Translations under genes and position numbers: made by a program
Notes under the pieces: generated by a model
The model's input: only the letters and a program-made list of their open reading frames with translations
Told to the model about the DNA's origin: nothing
The model's database searches: none
Shown here: positions 42,788 through 50,974 of the stretch, piece by piece
Position numbering within the stretch: position 1 is the stretch's first letter
How the letters are laid out: every line of letters starts with the position of its first letter
NCBI GenBank assembly: GCA_045540115.1
Contig: JAZQGR010000056.1
Location: forward strand, 1 to 64,000
Direction: 5' to 3'
DNA length: 64,000 nucleotides
DNA from: Colimorpha_A sp045540115
Lineage (GTDB): Bacteria > Bacillota > Clostridia > Oscillospirales > CAG-272

Positions 42788-43525
42788 ATGCTTGATACTG
42801 TATTGAGGGAAGCGGAAAGATATTCCTTTCCGATAATCATTTCGGACGGTGAGACGGTTTTGCGTAATTCGGAAGCTAAGAGAACAAGGTCGCTTTCACG
42901 CGTTTCGCCGCTTTCCTGCCTCAGAAAAATGACGAAAGAAAAGGTGTTGGCCCTTGATGACGGAACGGCCCTTGCCGTAACCTTCAAGCAGCCGAAAAAC
43001 CGCGCGGCACTTGTTTACCGCCGCTTCGGATATTTGATATTTATGTATTTGCCGATGCTCGAAAACACCGTAAGCATACCGAACAGCGTTTTCGACCTCA
43101 ACGTGTCGGGGACAGATCTTCCTAAGCTCCTCTCGGAGCTTTCGCTCAGACTCTTTCCGAGCCGCGAAATATCGGTATCGTCATTTGCGAGAATATCGTC
43201 GCTGTCGGCAATGCTTACCTTCTCCGAGGACACCGTCAAGACCGACCTTGACGGCGACGGCGTGATTGACGCGGAAAAAGCGTTTTACATACTATGCAAG
43301 GCGCTGTCCGAGCTTGACTTCAAAAATGCGACAGAGCTTTCCGAACCGCCCGTCACTATATCCTTTTCGGGCGACACACTGTCGGTATCGCTTTACGGAG
43401 ACGAGATATATGTTGAGCGCTCTGCGGTTCTTACGGCGGTCGAGCCGTATTCCTTTGCAGAGCATGAGTATTCGGCGGCGCTTTTGTTTGCTTTTGTGAT
43501 TTCGATCTTCAAATTACGCAGATAA
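42788..43525 (+). CDS. Protein of unknown function with EF-hand-like loop
   Basis: 245 aa. No family is recognised. It is soluble-looking with a hydrophobic stretch at about 82-90 (YLIFMYLPM) and another at the C-terminus (about 228-242). Residues 153-164 (DLDGDGVIDAEK) match the calcium-binding EF-hand/dockerin loop pattern DxDxDGxIxxxE/K. RBS AAGGAGGTG. It is divergent from spoIID, with about 107 bases between. It could be a degenerate sensor or a sporulation-related protein; this is a guess from context only. Confidence 0.75.
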   Translation: MLDTVLREAERYSFPIIISDGETVLRNSEAKRTRSLSRVSPLSCLRKMTKEKVLALDDGTALAVTFKQPKNRAALVYRRFGYLIFMYLPMLENTVSIPNSVFDLNVSGTDLPKLLSELSLRLFPSREISVSSFARISSLSAMLTFSEDTVKTDLDGDGVIDAEKAFYILCKALSELDFKNATELSEPPVTISFSGDTLSVSLYGDEIYVERSAVLTAVEPYSFAEHEYSAALLFAFVISIFKLRR

Positions 43526-43574
43526 TACAGACAGCCTGATATACCGAAAAAAGAAAACAACGGAGGAAAACACT

Positions 43575-44429
43575 ATGCCATACCGATTTATGAGATTTCC
43601 TGAGAGTAAAACGAAGGCAGTGACCTTCAGCTATGATGACGGCGTCCGCTCAGATATGCGCCTGGCTGACGTATGTGACAAATACGGGATGAAGGCGACC
43701 TTTAATATATGCAGCTCGCTTATCGCAAAGGGCGAGGGCGAAAGCCGACTGTCGCTGAATGATCTGAAGGAGCTTATTTCGCGCGGGCACGAAATCGCTG
43801 TTCACGGTGATGAGCATAAGAGCCCTGTACACTGTACCGATGCGGAGATAATCAAGGAGTTTCTTACCTGTCGCGAAATACTTGAAGACGGGCTCGGAGA
43901 GGTAATTACGGGAATGGCGTATCCCGATCTTCCGATAAGCGTGGCGGGAGAGAAAAGATACAAAGAGATAAGAGCAATACTCAAATTGCTCGGAATCTCC
44001 TATTCGAGAAGCTTCGGAAGAGACGGCGGCGACTATTCGTTACCCGAGGATTGGCTATCATGGATGCCGACGATCCATCACGATAACAAGAGCTCGCTTG
44101 ATCTTGCGCGTGATTTTACTGCGCTCAAGGTGGAAGAGCGGTACAATTCGTACCGCAACCCCCGAGTTTTCTACGTCTGGGGACACAGCTATGAGTTTGA
44201 TAACAAAAATAATTGGGAGCATTTTGATAAGCTTTGCGAGATCCTTGCGGGCAAGGACGACATCTGGTACGCGACGAATATTGAGATTTACAGGTATTCG
44301 GCGGCATTTGAAGCCCTCGTTTGGAACGCGGCAAATACCCGCGTTTACAATCCGACCTCGTATGATCTTTGGTTTGAGTGCCGAGGAAAGGTACACTGTG
44401 TAAAAGCAGGTCAAACGCTGAATTATTAA
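43575..44429 (+). CDS. Polysaccharide deacetylase family protein
   Basis: 284 aa NodB-type deacetylase. The first motif is FSYDDGVRSD (catalytic Asp and metal Asp at about 19-20). The metal-binding motif is AVHGDEHKSP, with the usual HxxxH reading HGDEH (about residues 77-81). Later motifs FYVWGHSYEF and SYSRSFGRDG lie at expected positions. No signal peptide, so it is cytosolic. It probably acts on an N-acetylated sugar or a related amide. It starts 49 bases after the unknown gene. Confidence 0.87.
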   Translation: MPYRFMRFPESKTKAVTFSYDDGVRSDMRLADVCDKYGMKATFNICSSLIAKGEGESRLSLNDLKELISRGHEIAVHGDEHKSPVHCTDAEIIKEFLTCREILEDGLGEVITGMAYPDLPISVAGEKRYKEIRAILKLLGISYSRSFGRDGGDYSLPEDWLSWMPTIHHDNKSSLDLARDFTALKVEERYNSYRNPRVFYVWGHSYEFDNKNNWEHFDKLCEILAGKDDIWYATNIEIYRYSAAFEALVWNAANTRVYNPTSYDLWFECRGKVHCVKAGQTLNY

Positions 44430-44433
44430 AAGA

Positions 44434-44464
44434 AAAACAGACGGGAAACCGTCTGTTTTTTTAT
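44434..44464 (+). terminator. Terminator of the deacetylase gene
   Basis: Stem AAAACAGACGG / CCGTCTGTTTT with loop GAAA and a T-run, just past the stop. Confidence 0.88.
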
Positions 44465-44469
44465 TATTT

Positions 44470-44715
44470 ATGCGGGCGAGCAATGCTCGCCCCTACAAAA
44501 ACGTTCGGAAGCACCTCGTAGGGGCGAGCATTGCTCGTCCGTCTTGACATCGTATCCTGAAAATAACGCATAACGCGGCGAACTTCCAAACGTTTTTGTA
44601 GGGGCGACCCTTGGGAACCCCCAAAGCTCATTTCATTCGCTTCGGGGAACCCCGATATTGCTCGCCCGTCTTGACATCGTATCCTGAAAATAACGCATAA
44701 TGCGGCGAACGATTC
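44470..44715. repeat. Duplicated family-A array
   Basis: Short A unit at about 44472-44496, partial A unit (GGGGCGAGCATTGCTCGTCC) at about 44519, and a long A unit at about 44598-44668. The 3' sequence CTTGACATCGTATCCTGAAA plus ATAACGCATAA follows two of them (about 44541 and 44671) nearly unchanged, so the A unit and its flank were duplicated together. Confidence 0.83.
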
Positions 44716-44719
44716 GAAT

Positions 44720-45793
44720 TTAATCCTTATCCCTCACCGCGTCAACTACGCTCTTCACGATAATCGCCCCGATCGGAAAGACGAAAAGCCCCGAAAACCC
44801 CATCAATTTATATCCGACGTACATCGCGAAAAGCGTAAGAAGCGGGGAAATTCCGATGCTCTCACCGACGATTTTCGGCTCACTGACCTGACGGACGAGC
44901 CAAATTATCCCGAAAACAATAAGAAGCCCGGTTGCCGTGTAGCTGTTACCCATCAGATAAAGAATGACCGCCCACGGAACAAGCACAGTTCCGACTCCGA
45001 GCACGGGCAGAATGTCGATCAGCGCGATAAGCACCGCCAAGGTCAGCGCGTAGGGTATCTTCAGGATCAGAAATCCGATAAAAAGCTGAACGAAGGTGAT
45101 CGTCAGAATGACGGCATACGCCTTGATATACTTTTTCGCCGCGCTCATGAGCTTTTCCTTGATCCTGAAGAGTCTCGGACGCTTTTCCTTCGGAACAAAT
45201 CTGACGATAAATCGGTTGATCGAGGAAATGTCGGCGCCGAGATAGAAGGTCGCAACGACGAGCGTTATGAGAAAAAGGAGTATCCCCGGAAGCGATGAAA
45301 CGAAGCCCATCACGGCGTCGGGAATCCGAGAAGAAAACGAGGCGAGTGCGCCCTCAAGCATATTAAGGGATGCAGATCGAATAAAATCGAGCGCTTTCCG
45401 ACTGTCTATCTTCGACAGTATCGGAATCTTTTCCATCGCTCCTCCGCCTGCATGGATCATATTTTCGATAAAATCGGCGCCGCCGTCGGCAAGCTCCTTT
45501 GCCATATCGGTCAGCTCTGACGCGATCCGACCGAAGAAGATCCACGACAGAGCGAATATCAGGGTAAATACAAATCCGACTGTCCCAAACGCCGCGACCT
45601 TTCGCGGCAGGCGTGTAGATTTGCAGATCCTGTCGATCGTCGGGCGCAAAAAAAGAGCGACCGTGTAGGCAAATATGAAGGGAAGAAGCGGCGAGAGCAG
45701 GAATTTTATGAAAATATAAACGCCGAGAACCGTGACTGCGGCGTACGATATAAGAACGAGATTTCTTTTGTAGCCCTTCGGCGGCAGATCCAT
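44720..45793 (-). CDS. Membrane protein of the AI-2E/YtvI family
   Basis: 357 aa with seven to eight membrane helices. YtvI is a sporulation-associated member of the AI-2E exporter superfamily. The long amphipathic region with ELTDMAKELADGGADFIENM and the C-terminal block PKIVGESIGISPLLTLFAMYVGYKLMG in parts are typical. The ATG at 45793 has AAAGGAG; a longer frame exists without RBS support. Transported substrate unknown. Confidence 0.85.
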   Translation of the reverse strand: MDLPPKGYKRNLVLISYAAVTVLGVYIFIKFLLSPLLPFIFAYTVALFLRPTIDRICKSTRLPRKVAAFGTVGFVFTLIFALSWIFFGRIASELTDMAKELADGGADFIENMIHAGGGAMEKIPILSKIDSRKALDFIRSASLNMLEGALASFSSRIPDAVMGFVSSLPGILLFLITLVVATFYLGADISSINRFIVRFVPKEKRPRLFRIKEKLMSAAKKYIKAYAVILTITFVQLFIGFLILKIPYALTLAVLIALIDILPVLGVGTVLVPWAVILYLMGNSYTATGLLIVFGIIWLVRQVSEPKIVGESIGISPLLTLFAMYVGYKLMGFSGLFVFPIGAIIVKSVVDAVRDKD

Positions 45794-45909
45794 AAAGAGG
45801 CTCCTTTCGGCTTGATGAATGTGTACCACGCTCTCTCACCTTCCCCATAAGCGAAAGCCGTTATTTTCATTATACACCGCAAAAACAAAGTAAATTCACT
45901 TTTCGGTAA

Positions 45910-45938
45910 TTGATTTTTCTTCGGTGCTGTGGTAAAAT
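45910..45938 (+). promoter_or_regulatory. Promoter of the cyclophilin gene
   Basis: TTGATT (45910-45915) and TAAAAT (45933-45938), 17-base spacer, preceded by TGTGG. Confidence 0.55.
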
Positions 45939-45966
45939 AATGGCAGTAATTTATTATGAGGTAATT

Positions 45967-46620
45967 ATGAAAAGAATATTTTTGATTATTTTGGCTTCGG
46001 TCATGATGCTTTCGCTCTTTTCCTGCAAGAAGAAGGTTGACTATAACGTAACCGAGATCGGCGGATACGTCGTTGAGGAAAGCGAGCTTCCGACAAACTA
46101 CGTTCGTATCGTTATGAAGAACGGTGACGCGATGCTCCTTGAGCTATATCCCGACGATGCACCGATAACGGTCGAAAACTTCAAAAAGCTCGTTGCCGAG
46201 AAATATTACGACGGCATCATATTCCACCGTGTCATTTCCGGCTTTATGATTCAGGGCGGCGATCCCGACGGCGACGGCTACTCAAACAACGACCGTCCGA
46301 ACATCAAGGGCGAGTTTTATATTAACGGCTACAGAAATCCGATAAAGCACGAGCGCGGCGTCATCTCGATGGCTCGTTCGAAGGATTATAACAGCGCATC
46401 AACGCAGTTTTTCATCGTTCATCAGACCTCTGTCAATAACACTAACGCCCTCGACGGACAGTACGCGTCGTTCGGCAAGCTCCTTGCGGGCTACGACGTG
46501 CTCGACAAGATCGCGTCCGTCAAGACCAATTCGAGCGATAAACCGACGTCAAAACAACAAATGGCAGAGGTAAGATTCGTTACCATCGTGTCGGAACCGA
46601 CGACGCCCGACATACAGTAA
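45967..46620 (+). CDS. Cyclophilin-type peptidyl-prolyl isomerase lipoprotein
   Basis: 217 aa. Signal peptide with lipobox LSLFSC (Cys18), so it is exported and lipid-anchored. The cyclophilin domain has ENFKKLVAEKYYDGIIFHRV, GFMIQGGDPDGDG, GVISMARSKDYNSASTQFFI and FGKLLAGYDVLDKI. These include the active-site Arg (HRV) and Gln/Phe motifs. It would help fold exported proteins. ATG at 45967 after GAGGT. Confidence 0.95.
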   Translation: MKRIFLIILASVMMLSLFSCKKKVDYNVTEIGGYVVEESELPTNYVRIVMKNGDAMLLELYPDDAPITVENFKKLVAEKYYDGIIFHRVISGFMIQGGDPDGDGYSNNDRPNIKGEFYINGYRNPIKHERGVISMARSKDYNSASTQFFIVHQTSVNNTNALDGQYASFGKLLAGYDVLDKIASVKTNSSDKPTSKQQMAEVRFVTIVSEPTTPDIQ

Positions 46621-46623
46621 AAC

Positions 46624-46652
46624 AAAAATGGCGGATATCCGCCATTTTTTGT
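46624..46652 (+). terminator. Terminator of the cyclophilin gene
   Basis: Stem AAAAATGGCGGA / TCCGCCATTTTT with T-run, right after the stop. Confidence 0.87.
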
Positions 46653-46684
46653 TGCTATTTATGAAGGATTACCCGCAATTTTGT

Positions 46685-47150
46685 TGGAGCAAAGCATTGC
46701 CGCGTTGTTAGCCTTCCCCTTGGGGAAGGGGGACCGCAGACGCTGCGTCTGCGGTGGATGAGGTGTTATAAAACGATGCAACATCGTTTCTATACGGACA
46801 GAGGACGCCTGTCCCTACAAAGACGTGCCGAAGCATTGGGAGGTTGTTAGCCTCGCCCTTTGGGAGATGGTGTAAGAGGCAAAGCCTCGGGCCGGAGAGG
46901 GTGAAAAAACAAAGTAACAATGTTTTTTGCGGGAGGGGAAACTCCTCCTTGGCAAAGAGATGCGGAACGTCGTCTTGCCTTCCCCTCAGGGGAAGGGGGA
47001 CCGCAGACGCAGCGTCTGCGGTGGATGAGGTGTTCTGAAAGGACGCAAACTGATTTTTGCTATAATCAGCTTTTTCATCTGACACCTCATCCGAGGCTCT
47101 GCCTCTTAACTTCCTCCCGCTGGAGAAGGTAAAATAATGCGGCGAAGCAT
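46685..47150. repeat. Mosaic array of families B, A and C
   Basis: Two B units share core GACCGCAGACGC...GCGTCTGCGG (about 46711-46763 and 46976-47030). There is a GGACAG/CCTGTCC A unit (about 46795) and a C unit with core AAGAGGCAAAGCCTC (about 46855-46900). Last is a reverse tail CACCTCATCCGAGGCTCTGC (about 47082). The same AGAGGC core thus appears in both B-like and C-like arms. No gene is seen in this 600-bp gap. Confidence 0.83.
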
Positions 47151-47184
47151 TGCCACGTTTTGCGCTTTACTTATTACTTCTTCC

Positions 47185-47230
47185 CTCAAAAAAGCACCCT
47201 AGCGGAAATGGATTCCGCGGGGTGATTTTA
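47185..47230. repeat. Hairpin flanking the regulator cassette (left copy)
   Basis: AAAAAAGCACCCTAGCGGAA then ATGGATTCCGCGGGGTG: a stem-loop nearly identical to the one at 47790-47838. It can act as a terminator for the 59-aa gene on the minus strand. Confidence 0.75.
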
Positions 47231-47250
47231 ATTATCGCCCTTTCTCTTTC

Positions 47251-47430
47251 TCAACCAAAATCGTGTCTTATTCCGCAACCGCTTCCTATTTCTTCAAACA
47301 GGCACACGATTCTTTCAATTTTTTCAAAGCATTCTTCATCATCCAGATTGTCGTCCTCTAATATTGTTTTTATCCTTTCTAACACCCTATAACATTCTTT
47401 TTCAAAAAGCTTTTCGATATTTGAGTCCAT
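47251..47430 (-). CDS. Small conserved-looking acidic protein of unknown function
   Basis: 59 aa from ATG 47430 with AAAGGAG upstream. It is a helical, acidic protein (IEKLFEKECYRVLERIKTIL, then DDNLDDEECFEKIERIVCLF) with a Gly/Cys motif and RHDFG at the end. An in-frame upstream start (GTG at about 47487 with GGAGG) would add about 19 residues. It is divergent from a small XRE regulator and probably controlled by it. Function unknown. Confidence 0.7.
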   Translation of the reverse strand: MDSNIEKLFEKECYRVLERIKTILEDDNLDDEECFEKIERIVCLFEEIGSGCGIRHDFG

Positions 47431-47514
47431 AATTATTTCTCCTTTATACTCTTTTGTTGAATTGATAAGGATTGCTTGCCATAATTTCACAAAAAATACC
47501 TCCATTTCGCTTAT

Positions 47515-47583
47515 GGGGATTATATCCCCTTAATAATTTAGATTATAACCCCCATAATAATAAAAGTCAAGTATGGAGGTTAT
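47515..47583. promoter_or_regulatory. Divergent operator region
   Basis: A perfect palindrome GGGGATTATATCCCC (47515-47529) and an inverted repeat ATAACCCCCATA (47545-47556) / TATGGAGGTTAT (47572-47583, one mismatch). The second arm covers the ribosome binding site of the XRE gene. Probable binding sites for the 65-aa regulator. Confidence 0.6.
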
Positions 47584-47586
47584 ATA

Positions 47587-47784
47587 ATGATCGTATTCGA
47601 TAAGCTTTGGAAAGTAATGAAGGAAAAGGGCATATCCACCTACAAGCTTCGTGAGGAGTGCGGAATTGACAGCAAGACCGTGCGCCGTCTTAAAGCCAAC
47701 GAAAATATTGAAACCAATACGCTTGACAAGCTATGTGCCGCGCTTGATTGTAAGATAGAGGACATAGCGGAGTATAAGCCGTAA
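47587..47784 (+). CDS. Small XRE-family regulator (Cro/CI type)
   Basis: 65 aa, nearly all a helix-turn-helix: LWKVMKEKGISTYKLREECGIDSKTVRRLKANENIETNTLDKLCAALDCKIEDIAEYKP read in segments. This is the short one-domain HTH_26-like type that often represses its own divergent operon. RBS GGAGG. The gene pair is bracketed by two near-identical hairpins. Confidence 0.87.
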   Translation: MIVFDKLWKVMKEKGISTYKLREECGIDSKTVRRLKANENIETNTLDKLCAALDCKIEDIAEYKP

Positions 47785-47789
47785 ATTTT

Positions 47790-47840
47790 ACAATGAAAAA
47801 GCACCCAAGCGGAAATGGATTCCGCGGGGTGCTTTTTTGA
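47790..47840. terminator. Hairpin flanking the regulator cassette (right copy), bidirectional terminator
   Basis: AAAAAGCACCC / GGGTGCTTTTT outer stem with inner GCGGAA/TTCCGC. It terminates both the XRE gene and the convergent 47845 gene. Its sequence repeats at 47185, and the AAAAAGCACCC arm also appears at 53730 and 58710. Confidence 0.85.
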
Positions 47841-47844
47841 TTAT

Positions 47845-48948
47845 TTATTCTTCCTCTTTAGAAGCAAAGATATTGCAAATATCGGTAATTCTCGGGCTGT
47901 ACTTGACGGAGTCGAAGCACTGAAGAGGCATGATCTCGTTCATAAAGATGTCGCGGAGCGGCGTCTTTTTGTTCTTCTGTGGGATCTGAAGCTGAGTCTT
48001 CCCGAATCTCATTCCGCGAACGAGCGGAGAGGTGTGGGGGAGAACCTTCGGGAGATTGTCAAACTCGTTTGCGGCAATCGCGCAATCGGTAAGGCAGTCA
48101 AGCGCCTCGTCGGGGCGGTCGAGCGACATAAGAAGGACAGCCATGTCCTTGAGGAGCATCATGTGCGTATATGCGCCCTCGAAAATATCGCCGTCGGGAT
48201 AGACCGACTCACGGATAGAACGGGCGACTGAAAGAAGCTCGAGCTTGTCCTTCGACTTCAGCTCTGCCGAATTATCAACGTACTCCATGATCGCGCTGAT
48301 GAGGTGCGAGGTGTAGGAGGAAATATTCTCCTTGATGGCGGAAAGCTTGCTCTCGCCCTCCGAGATTATCGGGAGCATATCCTCGCGGCAGATCTTTCTG
48401 CCGGGAAGCGACATCGCAATTTCACGCGCGCTGTCGGAGTCGCGAAGATCCTCGTAATAGTGCAGGCAGAGAAGTCTCTTTGCTTCAAGACGGACGGCGT
48501 CGTCTGTGCAGTTGCCGAGTATCTCCTCGCCGATCGAAAGAAGCTCGCCGGAATAGTGCTTGACCATTGCCGGACGGTCACAGCTCAGGTAAAGACCGTA
48601 CATAAGAAGACACTTCAGACGGTATTCCTCGGGGAAGTACATTACACCCTCGCGGATAGCGTCGAGAGCCTCCTTTATATTGCCTACAGCAACCTTTTCG
48701 TGGAAAAGGTCAACGTATTCCTTGATCTTGTCCTCGTTGTCGAACTCGTCCATACACATAAGCTCGTCGGTCGAAACACCGAAATAGCTTGCAAGCACGG
48801 GAATAAGCTCGATCGGGGGATAGCTTTCGCCCTTTTCCCAAGCGATAATGTCCTTGCAGTTCACGTTAAGATACTGTGCGAGAGCGTCCTGAGATATCTC
48901 TTTTTTGAGACGGTAAACGCGTATCTTTGCACCCATATTTATAAACAT
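47845..48948 (-). CDS. XRE regulator with helical-repeat C-terminus
   Basis: 367 aa. N-terminal helix-turn-helix (GAKIRVYRLKKEISQDALAQYLNVNCKDIIAWEKG, about residues 5-60). About 300 residues of helical hairpins of TPR-like character follow (KEALDAIREGVMYFPEEYRLKCLLMYGLYL, RPDEALDCLTDCAIAANEF). Such architecture occurs in peptide- or protein-sensing regulators. The ATG at 48948 has AAGGAG 7 bases upstream. It lies 10 bases after the RNHCP gene and ends the operon. Confidence 0.87.
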   Translation of the reverse strand: MFINMGAKIRVYRLKKEISQDALAQYLNVNCKDIIAWEKGESYPPIELIPVLASYFGVSTDELMCMDEFDNEDKIKEYVDLFHEKVAVGNIKEALDAIREGVMYFPEEYRLKCLLMYGLYLSCDRPAMVKHYSGELLSIGEEILGNCTDDAVRLEAKRLLCLHYYEDLRDSDSAREIAMSLPGRKICREDMLPIISEGESKLSAIKENISSYTSHLISAIMEYVDNSAELKSKDKLELLSVARSIRESVYPDGDIFEGAYTHMMLLKDMAVLLMSLDRPDEALDCLTDCAIAANEFDNLPKVLPHTSPLVRGMRFGKTQLQIPQKNKKTPLRDIFMNEIMPLQCFDSVKYSPRITDICNIFASKEEE

Positions 48949-48958
48949 ATTATTCTCC

Positions 48959-49297
48959 TTATTTCGCTACGGTGAGAGCGATTATTTTTTTGATATCGTC
49001 GGGCTGATCCTTCGCTTCGGTGCAAGCCTTGTTTCGGCGGATCGCGCCGCATTTTACACAGCGGTGAGTGAGTATATATCCCTTCTTCGGATCGGGCTGA
49101 GCCGAAATGGGCTCAAGCTCCCCTCCGCAGTCGCTTGCGCGGTCACCCGGATTTACGTCAAGGTGACGCGACCAAAGACAAAACGGACAGTGGTTCCGCG
49201 AGGTATATTTTAAGGGACGAACCTCTTTTCCGCAATGAACGCAGATGAATCCGTTGTCGTTTTTCGAAAAACGCTTTACTTCAAGACCGTCGGTCAT
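48959..49297 (-). CDS. RNHCP-domain zinc protein
   Basis: 112 aa. It has the RNHCP motif itself (SRNHCPFCLWSRH, about residues 33-45), an N-terminal CVHCGK pair and a C-terminal CVKCGA pair, so probably two zinc sites. The domain is named for its motif and has no assigned function. Overlaps the esterase gene by 4 bases. Confidence 0.9.
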   Translation of the reverse strand: MTDGLEVKRFSKNDNGFICVHCGKEVRPLKYTSRNHCPFCLWSRHLDVNPGDRASDCGGELEPISAQPDPKKGYILTHRCVKCGAIRRNKACTEAKDQPDDIKKIIALTVAK

Positions 49298-50112
49298 ATT
49301 TTCAACCCCGTAATTTCGGCATAAGCCTCAAAATATCTCTCTCCGAGAGTTGCGAGAGCGTCGCGGCAGAAGTGAATGTCGTCGCCGTTGTTTACCTTTT
49401 GGTTGTTCGACTTGAGGTCGCGAGCCATTACCAGCCTTCCGTTTCCGAGAACAGCACAAACGTCGGCGGTCGCCGAAAGGACCGCTTCGCAGGCGCGGGC
49501 ATTTTCCTTCTTGTCTCTCCATTCCGAAACGAACTCGGCGGCGATAAAGGGAAGCTCGGGCTCGTTGCAGAGGGCTCTTATATCGTTAACGGTTGAAGAA
49601 AGATTGTTAAAGTATGAATCGTGACGGGTGCCAAAATCAAAATCGGCGTGTTCAAACGCGTCATGCTCACCCTGATGCCAGAGGAGAGCTATAAAGCGGT
49701 TGCCCTCGCCCTTCGCCTCGTTCACCATCTTGGCAAGGCGTGTGTGAAGAACGTTACCGATTCCCCACTGTCTGCCAGCAAAGCCCGTTCCGCCGGCAGC
49801 GGTATTTATTATGAGAAGCTTTCTGCCGTCAGTCAGAAGTCCCGCCTCGACGTATTTTTTTGCAAAGGTGAGAGCGAACATTCCGTAGTCGCGCTCGCCG
49901 TCGTTACGCTCACGGGCAATTTCTGTAACAAACGTGTAAGGCTCGGTAACGAGAAACTTCATCGAGCCGTCCTCCTGCTGCTCGTAGCCGAATTTTCCGC
50001 CGTCGCGCATCATGAGGATCCTTTCGTCGGGAGTAAACGGACGGTTTGTTTCACCGAGACCGTTTCCCTCGGCATTTGACTGCCCTGCGAGAATTATGAT
50101 ATCGTAAGCCAT
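49294..50112 (-). CDS. SGNH/SASA-type carbohydrate esterase (copy 2)
   Basis: 272 aa. Catalytic Ser in the N-terminal IILAGQSNAEGNGLG motif (block I), oxyanion Gly-Asn-type block (NTAAGGTGFAG), WHQGEHDA, and the C-terminal Asp-x-x-His block GDDIHFCRDAL. This fits the sialate O-acetylesterase-like SASA group acting on acetylated sugars. No signal peptide. It is a tandem paralogue of the upstream gene; both are 272 aa. Confidence 0.88.
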   Translation of the reverse strand: MAYDIIILAGQSNAEGNGLGETNRPFTPDERILMMRDGGKFGYEQQEDGSMKFLVTEPYTFVTEIARERNDGERDYGMFALTFAKKYVEAGLLTDGRKLLIINTAAGGTGFAGRQWGIGNVLHTRLAKMVNEAKGEGNRFIALLWHQGEHDAFEHADFDFGTRHDSYFNNLSSTVNDIRALCNEPELPFIAAEFVSEWRDKKENARACEAVLSATADVCAVLGNGRLVMARDLKSNNQKVNNGDDIHFCRDALATLGERYFEAYAEITGLKI

Positions 50113-50115
50113 AAC

Positions 50116-50934
50116 TTATTTTTGTCCTTCCTTTATTTCATAAAAAGCATCAAAATATCTTTCTCCGAAGATCCGAAGTGATTCGCGGCTGAAGTGACAC
50201 TTGTCACCGTCGCCAACTGCCTGACCGTTCGATATAAGACCGTAAGAGCTTGCGATCCTGCCGTTTCCGAGATCGTCGCAAACCTTTTGAGTTGCAGATA
50301 GGATCGCGTCGCAGACCTTCGGTATCGTCAGGTACCATTCGTTGCAGTATTCGCCTGCAATAAAGGGCAGAGACGGGTTGCCCGCCTTGCTTCTTATGTC
50401 CGATACGGTAGCGAGCAGATCGTCGTAGTACAGCTGTCCGCGCTTTGAGGCGGGGATCTCCTCGGTCTCGGGGTAGGCGTCCCCCTCGCCCTGATGCCAG
50501 AGCAGAGCGACGAAGCGGTCGTCATCGCTTCTTTTTGCTTCCTTCATCATAAGAAGCAGCCTTTCGTGAAGAACGTTACCGACACCCCATTGCTTGCAGG
50601 CGAAGCTTGCCCCTCCAACGCTTCCGTTGACGATAAGAAGCTGTCTGCCTTCAGAGAGCAGTCCCGTTTCAATATATTTTTTGGCAAAGGTGAGCCAGAA
50701 GGAGCCCTGCTTTTTGCCGCCGCCGACCTTTTCGCGTGCAACTTCGGTTTTGAAAACGTATGGTGTCGTTACAACGAAGTTACGAGCGCCGTCGGGCTGA
50801 TCTATATATCCGCATTCGCCGCTGTCGCGCATCATGAGGATCCTTTCGTCGGGCTCGTAAGGGATGGCGGTATCGCCGAGACCGTAGCCCTCGGCGTTCG
50901 ACTGACCTGCAAGGATTATTATATCGTATGGCAT
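50116..50934 (-). CDS. SGNH/SASA-type carbohydrate esterase (copy 1)
   Basis: 272 aa from ATG 50934. Motifs match the next gene: IILAGQSNAEGYGLGD, ERILMMRDSG, NGSVGGASFACKQWGVGNVLHERL, LLWHQGEGDA and GDKCHFSRESL. The pair differs at many sites, so the duplication is old. First gene of an esterase-esterase-RNHCP-XRE operon. Only 3 bases separate the copies. Confidence 0.88.
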   Translation of the reverse strand: MPYDIIILAGQSNAEGYGLGDTAIPYEPDERILMMRDSGECGYIDQPDGARNFVVTTPYVFKTEVAREKVGGGKKQGSFWLTFAKKYIETGLLSEGRQLLIVNGSVGGASFACKQWGVGNVLHERLLLMMKEAKRSDDDRFVALLWHQGEGDAYPETEEIPASKRGQLYYDDLLATVSDIRSKAGNPSLPFIAGEYCNEWYLTIPKVCDAILSATQKVCDDLGNGRIASSYGLISNGQAVGDGDKCHFSRESLRIFGERYFDAFYEIKEGQK

Positions 50935-50974
50935 GGGGATTTTCCTTTTGTTTGTATAAATTTCGCGCCGTATT

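Noticed and set aside
47430..47505. 12-residue leader peptide (MASNPYQFNKRV) before the 59-aa gene
   Set aside because: It has a start and stop just before the RBS of the next gene, but nothing else supports translation or attenuation.
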